Shown in pieces: positions 1 to 5,712 of a stretch of DNA of 8,892 nt (its first letter is position 1; the number at the start of each line of letters is the position of its first letter). The stretch lies in assembly GCA_947174725.1 (NCBI GenBank), contig CAMWKA010000054.1, positions 1 to 8,892 of the forward strand, read 5' to 3'. This DNA is from an uncultured Lachnospiraceae bacterium. GTDB taxonomy: Bacteria; Bacillota; Clostridia; Lachnospirales; Lachnospiraceae. The notes under the pieces are model-generated. The model worked only from the letters and a program-made list of their open reading frames with translations, was not told where the DNA came from and did no database searches. Both the position numbers and the translations under genes were made by a program.

Positions 1-1687
1 CGAACGCGGTATTACGATTTTATCCAAAAATACAGCCGTTACCTATAAAAATACAAAGATCAATATTATCGACACACCGGGACATGCTGATTTCGGCGGC
101 GAAGTGGAACGTGTGCTGAAAATGGTCAATGGCGTCGTCCTTGTGGTAGATGCCTTTGAAGGATCCATGCCACAGACCAAATTTGTGTTGCGCAAGGCTC
201 TGGAATTGAAGCTGCCTGTCATTGTCTGCATCAATAAGATCGACCGTCCGGAAGCGCGCCCCGACGAAGTCATTGATGAGGTATTGGAATTATTTATCGA
301 GCTGGACGCGAACGACGAACAGCTTGACTGCCCTTTCATCTTTGCTTCCGCAAGGGAGGGAACCGCTTCCCTTGATCCGAAAACCCCCGGCAAGGATATG
401 GTGCCTTTGTTTGAAACAATTCTTGACTATATCCCTGCCCCGACAGGAGATCCTGACGCGGGCACACAGATTTTGATCAGCACCATTGATTATAACGAAT
501 ATGTAGGCCGGATCGGTATTGGCAAGGTGGATAACGGAAGCGTCTGCGTTAATCAGGAAGTCGTTATTGTCAACGCCCATGATCCCGAAAAATCAAAAAA
601 AGTAAAGGTCAGCCGGCTCTATGAGTTTGACGGTCTGGAAAAAACTGCTGTGGAAAAATCAGAAATCGGCTCCATCGTTGCTATCTCAGGCATTGCGGAC
701 ATCCATATCGGAGATACGCTCTGCGCACCGGAGCATCCGGTGCCGATTCCTTTCCATAAGATCTCCGAGCCCACCATTGCGATGAACTTTATCGTCAATG
801 ATTCTCCCTTTGCGGGACAGGAAGGAAAATATGTTACCAGCCGCCATCTGCGCGACCGCCTATTCCGTGAGTTAAACACCGATGTCAGCCTCCGCGTGGA
901 AGAAACAGATACGACGGAAGCCTTTAAGGTATCCGGCCGCGGCGAGCTCCACCTTTCTGTTTTAATTGAAAATATGCGCCGCGAAGGGTATGAATTTGCC
1001 GTCAGCAAAGCAGAGGTCCTGTACCACTATGATGAGGAAGGTCATAAACTGGAACCGATGGAACTTGCCTACGTGGATGTACCCGAAGAATTTTCCGGCA
1101 GCGTGATCGATAAGCTGAGCCAGCGTAAAGGCGAGCTGCAAAATATGGGCGCCGCCAATGGCGGATATACCCGTCTGGAATTTATCATTCCCTCCAGAGG
1201 ACTGATCGGCTACCGCGGAGAGTTTATGACTGACACGAAAGGAAACGGTATTTTAAATACGGTATTTAACGGATACGCACCATTTAAGGGTGAAATCAGC
1301 TACCGCAAGCAGGGGTCCCTGATCGCCTTTGAATCCGGAGAATCCGTCACCTATGGTTTATTTAACGCACAGGAACGGGGTACCCTTTTCATTGGTCCCG
1401 GCGAACGTGTCTATGCAGGGATGGTAATCGGAGAAAATCCCAAACAGGAAGATATTGAGTTGAATGTCTGCAAGAAAAAACAGTTGACAAATACCCGAGC
1501 CTCCGGTTCCGATGACGCCTTAAAGCTGACACCGCCTAAGCTCATGAGTCTGGAACAGTGTCTGGAATTTATCGGAACGGATGAACTTTTGGAAGTGACG
1601 CCAAAGCATCTGCGCATACGCAAGAAAATTTTAGATCCTACACAACGCAAGCGTGCGGCAATCAGCGCAGCTGCGAAAAATCAGTAA
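1..1687 (+). CDS. typA: Translational GTPase TypA/BipA, 5'-truncated by the window edge
   Basis: Ribosome-binding GTPase of the EF-G/LepA superfamily, involved in ribosome assembly and stress or cold adaptation in the cytoplasm. The reading frame is open from base 2, where the first visible residues ERGITI are the G2/switch I motif; 561 residues are present against about 610 for the family. The P-loop (G1) and true start therefore lie upstream of the window. Visible motifs are DTPGHADF (G3, bases 71-94), NKID (G4, 232-243) and a SAR-type G5 near 349-357. They are followed by the beta-barrel domain II, the EF-G-like alpha/beta domains and the TypA-specific C-terminal domain ending in a basic RKKILDPTQRKRA tail. 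Nothing looks broken. The GTG at 104 is internal, not a start. It ends 67 bases before the convergent ilvE. LepA and EF-G are less likely because the order of motifs and the C-terminal tail fit TypA. Confidence 0.96.
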   Translation, partial: ERGITILSKNTAVTYKNTKINIIDTPGHADFGGEVERVLKMVNGVVLVVDAFEGSMPQTKFVLRKALELKLPVIVCINKIDRPEARPDEVIDEVLELFIELDANDEQLDCPFIFASAREGTASLDPKTPGKDMVPLFETILDYIPAPTGDPDAGTQILISTIDYNEYVGRIGIGKVDNGSVCVNQEVVIVNAHDPEKSKKVKVSRLYEFDGLEKTAVEKSEIGSIVAISGIADIHIGDTLCAPEHPVPIPFHKISEPTIAMNFIVNDSPFAGQEGKYVTSRHLRDRLFRELNTDVSLRVEETDTTEAFKVSGRGELHLSVLIENMRREGYEFAVSKAEVLYHYDEEGHKLEPMELAYVDVPEEFSGSVIDKLSQRKGELQNMGAANGGYTRLEFIIPSRGLIGYRGEFMTDTKGNGILNTVFNGYAPFKGEISYRKQGSLIAFESGESVTYGLFNAQERGTLFIGPGERVYAGMVIGENPKQEDIELNVCKKKQLTNTRASGSDDALKLTPPKLMSLEQCLEFIGTDELLEVTPKHLRIRKKILDPTQRKRAAISAAAKNQ

Positions 1688-1701
1688 ATTGCTGAAATCT
1701 G

Positions 1702-1741
1702 ATGGCTGCCGCCAAGTGAAATCCTATATAGCGGCAGCCAT
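1702..1741. terminator. Shared hairpin between convergent typA and ilvE
   Basis: An 11-bp perfect inverted repeat (ATGGCTGCCGC at 1702-1712 and GCGGCAGCCAT at 1731-1741) with an 18-nt loop lies between the two convergent stop codons, 14 bases after typA and 13 bases after ilvE. Its position and GC-rich stem fit a bidirectional intrinsic terminator. The T-tract is poor on both sides (TATATTGTC on the plus side), so termination may be weak or may depend on other factors. Confidence 0.6.
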
Positions 1742-1754
1742 ATATTGTCATTCA

Positions 1755-2777
1755 TCAGATCTCGCAGATCCATCCTTCCGGTGCTTTGATCCTGCCCATC
1801 TGGATTCCGGTCAGCGTATCATACAGTTTCTGGGTAACCGGTCCCATCTGGTCCATACCGCTGGGGAAACAGATCTCATTACCATGATCAACGATCTTTC
1901 CGACCGGTGAGATCACTGCAGCCGTTCCACACAGGCCGCATTCCGCAAAGTCTTTTACCTCTTCAAATGTAACCTCTCTCTCTTCCGCTTCCAGTCCAAG
2001 ATATTCCTTGGCTACGACCATCAGAGACCGTCTTGTAATGGATGGCAGGATACTCGGTGATTTCGGAGTCACAACCTTATTGTCTTTGGTCACGAACAGG
2101 AAATTAGCTCCGCCCGTTTCCTCCACTTTGGTACGTGTTGCCGCATCCAGATACATATTTTCATCAAATCCATTCTTATGTGCCGTTACGATGGCATGAA
2201 GACTCATGGCATAATTCAGTCCGGCCTTGATATGTCCTGTTCCATGGGGTGCCGCGCGGTCAAAATCACTGACGCATAAAGTAAGAGGTTTTGCACCGCC
2301 CTTGAAATAAGGTCCCACAGGGGTAACAAAGATTCTGAACTGATATTCATCCGCCGGTTTTACACCGATGACCGGATTGCTGCCGAACATATACGGTCTG
2401 ATATATAAGGTAGCGCCTGATCCATAAGGCGGTACATAGGCTTCATTTGCCTTTACAACCTTTTTTACCGCATCCAGAAATCTCTCCACCGGAAACGGCG
2501 GCATTTCCAGACGCTCTGCAGTATCATGCATCCTCTGCGCATTTAGATCGGGACGAAAGGTCACGATCCTGCCATCTTCCGTCGTATATGCCTTCAGACC
2601 TTCAAAACAGGTCTGCGCATACTGCAGCACGCCGGCACATTCATTCATGGTAATCTCTGCGTTTTGAGTCAGACAGCCGTCATCCCATGCTCCGTTCTTA
2701 TAATTAGAAACATATCTCTGATCCGCCTGCACATAGCCAAATCCCAGATTCTCCCAGTCAATATTTTTCTTTTCCAT
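1755..2777 (-). CDS. ilvE: Branched-chain amino acid aminotransferase (class IV, PLP-dependent)
   Basis: Cytoplasmic enzyme that interconverts leucine, isoleucine and valine with their 2-oxo acids, using glutamate/2-oxoglutarate; the last step of branched-chain amino acid synthesis. The protein is 340 residues, usual for the class II BCAT group. Visible signatures: CFEGLKAY (57-64), RPDLNAQRM (75-83), the PLP-binding lysine in GTGHIKAGLNYA (K184), and the EETGGANFLFV strand (219-229) that contacts the cofactor. A longer open frame begins at 2861, but the ATG at 2777 is chosen: it has GGGAGAG at 2784-2790, six bases upstream, and the promoter at 2833-2861 would start transcription inside the longer version. 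The 28 extra residues are also unlike the family. The gene stands alone, convergent with typA and divergent from the diguanylate cyclase gene. No T-box or leucine-rich leader peptide is seen; the leader is only about 50 nt. Confidence 0.95.
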   Translation of the reverse strand: MEKKNIDWENLGFGYVQADQRYVSNYKNGAWDDGCLTQNAEITMNECAGVLQYAQTCFEGLKAYTTEDGRIVTFRPDLNAQRMHDTAERLEMPPFPVERFLDAVKKVVKANEAYVPPYGSGATLYIRPYMFGSNPVIGVKPADEYQFRIFVTPVGPYFKGGAKPLTLCVSDFDRAAPHGTGHIKAGLNYAMSLHAIVTAHKNGFDENMYLDAATRTKVEETGGANFLFVTKDNKVVTPKSPSILPSITRRSLMVVAKEYLGLEAEEREVTFEEVKDFAECGLCGTAAVISPVGKIVDHGNEICFPSGMDQMGPVTQKLYDTLTGIQMGRIKAPEGWICEI

Positions 2778-2832
2778 TATAATCTCTCCCTTCGGTTCCG
2801 CTTTCTCTATTTGTCGTCCGATTTCGTTTTTT

Positions 2833-2861
2833 ATCTTACATCCCCTAGTTACGCCTGTCAA
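2833..2861 (-). promoter_or_regulatory. Sigma-A-type promoter of ilvE
   Basis: On the minus strand TTGACA (2856-2861) is followed after 17 bases by TAAGAT (2833-2838). The -35 is perfect and the spacing ideal. Transcription would begin near 2826, giving a leader of roughly 50 nt before the ATG at 2777. This is the best promoter match upstream of ilvE and supports the shorter protein start. Confidence 0.7.
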
Positions 2862-2866
2862 GAATC

Positions 2867-2897
2867 TATAGCATTTTTTTTGACAGTATGCTATAAT
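2867..2897 (+). promoter_or_regulatory. Extended -10 promoter with overlapping 8-bp inverted repeat, upstream of the GGDEF gene
   Basis: TGCTATAAT (2889-2897) is a perfect extended -10 element on the plus strand, 78 bases before the cyclase start. No good -35 lies 16-18 bases upstream, as is common for extended -10 promoters. A TTGACA at 2880-2885 is too close to this -10, though it could pair with TAGGAT at 2901-2906 (15-base spacing). The -10 is overlapped by the right arm of a perfect inverted repeat, TATAGCAT (2867-2874) and ATGCTATA (2888-2895), with 13 bases between arms. A protein bound there could control the promoter; this role is inferred. Confidence 0.5.
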
Positions 2898-2919
2898 ATA
2901 TAGGATTACAATAAACAGC

Positions 2920-2945
2920 GCAAAACCGATTGTTTTCGGTTTTGC
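2920..2945 (+). promoter_or_regulatory. Hairpin in the leader of the GGDEF gene
   Basis: GCAAAACCGA (2920-2929) and TCGGTTTTGC (2936-2945) form a perfect 10-bp stem with a 6-nt loop, 30 bases before the cyclase ATG. Because it lies between the predicted promoter and the gene it would be in the mRNA leader. The A4...T4 edges give it the look of a short intrinsic terminator, but the T-run is part of the stem and is not extended, so it may be an attenuator, a stability element or neither. It is too small for a known c-di-GMP riboswitch. Confidence 0.4.
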
Positions 2946-2975
2946 CTATGCCTCATAGAAGCAGAAAGGCTCGTT

Positions 2976-4070
2976 ATGATCAAAGACTACATAGAATCAT
3001 TTATTAATTTTCTGAAAACAGATGTAAAAGATAAGAATGAAACCAAAGAACTGGCCGTTCTGATCCGTATTACCTGTTGCATCTTTGCTGTATATTATCT
3101 GATCACCGGCATCACCATTGCTTTTTTGCAGCATTATTATCTCAGTCTTTTCCTGATTTTTGCCATCGGGGTTTTAGTAGGCGCGTTCATCTGCACTTAT
3201 GAGAATCATACCTTTATGGGGCTCGTCATCTTAAATGGCGTCCTACTGGTATTTTCCACGATACTTGCTTTGTATGTAGGTTTTGATATGGATTATCATA
3301 TTCCTATTTTTCTGAATATCCTGCTGGTATATTTTAATAAATCCGATAAAATGATCCTAAAACGTATCTATGTATTTTTTATCTGCGCTTATATGATGTG
3401 TATCACACAGTTCTGCGAAGCATGGAATCACGCGCGCGTACCGGACGGATTCTCCCGCATCTTTATCCAGTCGTTGAATATGCTGGTATTCTCCATGTGC
3501 ATCGGAACGGTTGCATACTGTTTCTGTAATAAGTTTAATGAAGCGGAAGAAAAACTCAGAAGGATCAATGACAATCTGGAGCGCATGGCGAATCTCGATA
3601 CCCTGACCGGATTATCCAACCGCCGCCATATGAATGAGCAGATGAAGGGACTTGTTCATGAATTTAACCGTACCGGTAAAGTCTTTACGATCGCCATCGG
3701 CGATGTGGATTTCTTTAAGAAAGTCAATGATACTTACGGACACGATACCGGAGACTATGTACTTTCTACCCTTGCCAATCAATTTATCATGTTTATGCGC
3801 GGCAAAGGTCTGGTAGCCCGCTGGGGCGGCGAAGAATTTCTCTTTGTATTTGAAAATATGAATATCGAAAAAGCGTTTAAAAATATGGATGAACTCCGCA
3901 GAATCATTGAAGCGAAGCCTATGAAATTCAAAGAATACGATTTTCACGTCACCATGACCTACGGTATGGAAGAATTCAACGACCGGCTGGGTGTTGAAGC
4001 GACCATCAACCGTGCGGATGAGAAACTTTATAAAGGAAAAACCGGAGGAAGGAATCAGGTCGTTATATAA
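2976..4070 (+). CDS. Membrane-anchored diguanylate cyclase (GGDEF domain)
   Basis: Predicted to join two GTP into cyclic di-GMP, the second messenger for surface attachment and motility. The protein has 364 residues. The N-terminal half holds about six hydrophobic segments (roughly 27-50, 55-74, 80-101, 108-120, 131-146, 162-184) and no recognisable sensor domain. A short charged helix (186-205), probably coiled-coil, links to the GGDEF domain: DTLTGLSNR (208-216), GDVDFFKKVNDTYGHDTGD (242-260), active-site GGEEF (284-288) and a closing ADEKLYKGKTGGRN (347-360). All catalytic and metal-binding positions look intact. The inhibitory I-site, usually RxxD five residues before GGEEF, reads RGKG (275-278), so product inhibition is probably lost. 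The start has AAAGG 7 bases upstream. No phosphodiesterase gene is adjacent. Single gene, convergent with the XRE gene. The domain call is firm; the signal sensed is unknown. Confidence 0.93.
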   Translation: MIKDYIESFINFLKTDVKDKNETKELAVLIRITCCIFAVYYLITGITIAFLQHYYLSLFLIFAIGVLVGAFICTYENHTFMGLVILNGVLLVFSTILALYVGFDMDYHIPIFLNILLVYFNKSDKMILKRIYVFFICAYMMCITQFCEAWNHARVPDGFSRIFIQSLNMLVFSMCIGTVAYCFCNKFNEAEEKLRRINDNLERMANLDTLTGLSNRRHMNEQMKGLVHEFNRTGKVFTIAIGDVDFFKKVNDTYGHDTGDYVLSTLANQFIMFMRGKGLVARWGGEEFLFVFENMNIEKAFKNMDELRRIIEAKPMKFKEYDFHVTMTYGMEEFNDRLGVEATINRADEKLYKGKTGGRNQVVI

Positions 4071-4092
4071 CCGCGTATAACACGCGGTTATA
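4066..4092. terminator. Palindrome overlapping the stop codon of the GGDEF gene
   Basis: TATAACCGCG (4066-4075) and CGCGGTTATA (4083-4092) form a perfect 10-bp stem with a 7-nt loop. The left arm includes the TAA stop at 4068-4070. Being between convergent genes it probably ends transcription or blocks 3' exonucleases. There is no run of T after it on either strand, so it is not a textbook intrinsic terminator. Confidence 0.5.
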
Positions 4093-4117
4093 ACACATAA
4101 CATTCGTTATGTGTTAT
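4090..4117. terminator. Second palindrome overlapping the stop codon of the XRE gene
   Basis: ATAACACATAAC (4090-4101) and GTTATGTGTTAT (4106-4117) make a perfect 12-bp stem around a 4-nt loop (ATTC). The right arm contains the minus-strand stop codon at 4114-4116. It abuts the preceding palindrome, so each convergent gene ends inside its own stem. The sequence TTATGTG is repeated once more at 4119-4125, outside the stem. A transcript-end role for the minus-strand gene is inferred from position; no T-tract follows. Confidence 0.5.
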
Positions 4118-4914
4118 GTTATGTGATATATATCAACCAATTTTTTTACGATTTCCTTTGCCCAATTTAAATATGCCGGAACCGTTGTGTCTAACAACTC
4201 TTTTATTGATTCGATATCCTGCGCGTTAAGTTCACCGATTTTACTAAATACGCTTCCTGTCGCTTTTGTGCCTCCTATGGCAATCATTGCCCGCGCGTGG
4301 TCTCCCATGGCAAAATATCTGCCGATACACAATGCTCCTGCAGTAAAATCACCGACTGCAACTGCTCCACAGGAAAGGATTCCCAGACTGATTGCTCCCA
4401 TAGAAAATATACCCACGGAAAAACTGCCCGCCGATAAAATTCCCATAGAAAGGATTCCTATAGAAATCAATCCAAAAGAAAGCATTCCATAAGAGAACAG
4501 TCCTAAACTCAACAGCCCAAGCGATACGATTCCTTTCGCCTTTAGTCCGATCGCAATAACGCCTCTGGCGTTCATTCCCAACGCAACAAATCCCTTTGCA
4601 TTCGCTGCAATATGCCATAAAGGCATTCCCCAGACTGTCTTTTCGCTTTTTCTTTCACGGAATGGCTTTTTGGAAGAATTCTCCGCTTCCTTTCTTCCGG
4701 CATTACTCTCTCTTTCAACCCCATCCTTTAACAGATAATCTAAGGAACAATCAAACAATTCACTCATCCGTATTAGTTTATCAGTTTCAGGGAATGTAAT
4801 ATCACTTTCCCACTTGCTGACTGCCTGCCGGGAGACACCAAGAAGGTTCGCGAGCTGCTCCTGTGTATAATTACTTTCTTTCCGTGATTTTGAAATTTTA
4901 TCGCCCAATGTCAT
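4114..4914 (-). CDS. XRE-family helix-turn-helix protein with a long glycine pentad-repeat domain
   Basis: Probable DNA-binding regulator of 266 residues. Residues 3-63 are a classic Cro/CI-type helix-turn-helix: LGDKISKSRK, TQEQLANLLGVSRQAVSKWE (17-36) and FPETDKLIRMSELFDCSLDYLL. Residues 64-95 are a charged, basic linker. From 108 to 198 glycine falls at exactly every fifth residue, 19 times in a row, in pentads G-x-[ILVF]-[SA]-x such as GILSM and GLISI; 129-188 has no charged residue. The phase slips by one after 198 and the repeat fades by 214. A short helical tail ends the protein. The repeat may fold as a pentapeptide-like beta solenoid or a membrane-associated sheet; which is not clear from sequence. 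The ATG at 4914 is chosen over an in-frame ATG at 4986 because GGAGG (4922-4926) sits 7 bases upstream and the fold begins there. It follows folA on the same strand after a 140-base gap. Target genes are unknown. Confidence 0.85.
   Translation of the reverse strand: MTLGDKISKSRKESNYTQEQLANLLGVSRQAVSKWESDITFPETDKLIRMSELFDCSLDYLLKDGVERESNAGRKEAENSSKKPFRERKSEKTVWGMPLWHIAANAKGFVALGMNARGVIAIGLKAKGIVSLGLLSLGLFSYGMLSFGLISIGILSMGILSAGSFSVGIFSMGAISLGILSCGAVAVGDFTAGALCIGRYFAMGDHARAMIAIGGTKATGSVFSKIGELNAQDIESIKELLDTTVPAYLNWAKEIVKKLVDIYHIT
4309..4593 (-). repeat. Degenerate 15-base coding repeat (19 glycine pentads)
   Basis: This part of the XRE gene encodes consecutive five-residue units, each beginning with glycine and nearly always with Ser or Ala at the fourth position. 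The bases are diverged between units (different glycine and serine codons), so the regularity is kept at protein level rather than by recent DNA duplication. The opposite strand shows a spurious proline/isoleucine-rich frame because of the repeat. Confidence 0.85.
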
Positions 4915-4921
4915 AATGTAT

Positions 4922-4953
4922 CCTCCATTCTGAACAATCCGTTCATGATCATG
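4922..4953 (-). promoter_or_regulatory. Shine-Dalgarno and operator-like palindromes ahead of the XRE gene
   Basis: GGAGG at 4922-4926 is a strong ribosome site, 7 bases from the ATG at 4914. Just upstream are two adjoining dyads: TGAAC-N5-GTTCA (4931-4945) and the perfect palindrome CATGATCATG (4944-4953). A position between the probable promoter and the start codon is typical for autorepression by XRE proteins, but binding is inferred. A -10-like TATAAG lies just upstream on the minus strand, without a convincing -35. The spacer is 5 bases, so the first dyad is not a canonical LexA box, which has 4. Confidence 0.4.
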
Positions 4954-5054
4954 GTATCTTATATCTCCCCATATGACCACCATCATTGAAGTTCTAAATG
5001 TAAGCTACAGGTTGCGAATTAGATTTCAAGCTTATATATCATGGAAAAACGCAT

Positions 5055-5552
5055 TTATTCCACATGGTTTCTTTCATATTTTATAAACTGATATTCCAGA
5101 TCAAAATAGGTCTCTTCCTCGCTGCTGGATGTCATCCTCCATTCGGAAGACTCATCCAGATTAGGGAAAAATGTATCCGCTTCATAGGCATGGGCAATTT
5201 TCGTCACATGCGCCGTATCGCAATACGGCAGCATCTGACGGTAAATACTCTCACCGCCAATAATATATACATCTTTAGAGTCATAAGTTTCCAAATGACG
5301 AAGCAGCTCTTCTGTAGAGTGAAGCACGACCGCTCCCTTCACCTGATAGTTCGGATCCGTTGACAAAATAATATTGGTTCGGTTCTTCAAAGGCTGCCCC
5401 TGTGGAAACGTTTCCAGAGTTTTTCTTCCAAGCACAACTACCTTGCCCGTGGTTTCCTCACGAAACATCTTATGATCTTTCGGAATACTGACAAGCAGTT
5501 GGTTCTTATTTCCAATAGCCCAATTTTCATCTACTGCAACGATCAAATTCAT
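5055..5552 (-). CDS. folA: Dihydrofolate reductase
   Basis: Cytoplasmic enzyme that reduces 7,8-dihydrofolate to tetrahydrofolate with NADPH; target of trimethoprim. The 165-residue length is normal. Visible features: AVDENWAIG at 6-14, the catalytic acidic residue D26 in SIPKDHKMF, GRKT (42-45) that binds NADPH phosphate, the folate-binding Arg in KNRTNIIL (R58), IIGGESIYRQ (97-106) for the cofactor and T117 in HVTKI beside the active site. The tryptophan that follows the Met20 loop in E. coli (W22) is replaced here by the LLVSIP form, which I believe is usual in clostridial enzymes. The ATG at 5552 has GAGGAG about 10 bases upstream. It lies 160 bases downstream of thyA on the same strand, so it recycles the dihydrofolate that ThyA makes. 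The gap holds a 99-bp inverted repeat. An AT-rich TATAAA near 5575 might give folA its own weak promoter. Confidence 0.95.
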   Translation of the reverse strand: MNLIVAVDENWAIGNKNQLLVSIPKDHKMFREETTGKVVVLGRKTLETFPQGQPLKNRTNIILSTDPNYQVKGAVVLHSTEELLRHLETYDSKDVYIIGGESIYRQMLPYCDTAHVTKIAHAYEADTFFPNLDESSEWRMTSSSEEETYFDLEYQFIKYERNHVE

Positions 5553-5593
5553 CTTTCTGCTGTCTCCTCATTTTATAATATTTACTAAAATCC

Positions 5594-5692
5594 GGTTTAC
5601 ATAACTCTTTATTCACTTATGCATACTCCAAAAACATCATAAATGAAATCATTTTTGGAGTATGCATAAGTGAATTTCAGGTTATGTAAACC
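5594..5692. repeat. 99-bp nested inverted repeat (miniature mobile element-like) between thyA and folA
   Basis: Outer arms GGTTTACATAAC (5594-5605) and GTTATGTAAACC (5681-5692) are perfect 12-bp complements. After a 5-base unmatched stretch on each side, inner arms at 5611-5634 and 5652-5675 are perfect for 24 bp, around a 17-base centre (5635-5651). The whole is symmetric about one point, so a transcript from either strand would fold into one long hairpin with a small internal bulge. Size, near-perfect symmetry and absence of coding sequence suggest a miniature inverted-repeat element, but I see no clear target-site duplication beside it and no second copy in the window. It could also act as an RNA processing or stability element within a thyA-folA transcript. 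It is not a usual terminator, as no T-run follows the stem. Confidence 0.8.
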
Positions 5693-5712
5693 TCATAGTT
5701 CTTTTTCCACCT

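Noticed and set aside
2778..2861. Longer ilvE start at 2861
   Set aside because: The extra 28 residues overlap the ilvE promoter and are not family-like, while the ATG at 2777 has a strong ribosome site.
2920..2945. c-di-GMP riboswitch ahead of the cyclase
   Set aside because: Only one small hairpin is present in the 75-base leader; there is no room for the known c-di-GMP aptamers.
4187..4492. Plus-strand frame with repeating Ile-Pro and Glu-Lys units
   Set aside because: The repetition only mirrors the 15-base periodicity of the XRE glycine repeat on the other strand.
4931..4945. LexA (SOS) box at GAAC-N5-GTTC
   Set aside because: The firmicute LexA site needs a 4-base spacer; here it is 5, and the gene is not an SOS gene.
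4915..4986. Longer XRE protein start at 4986
   Set aside because: It would add 24 residues before a complete helix-turn-helix; the ATG at 4914 has GGAGG at ideal spacing.
5594..5692. Intrinsic terminator between thyA and folA
   Set aside because: The stem is far longer than usual, has an internal mismatch and is not followed by a T-run on the transcribed strand.
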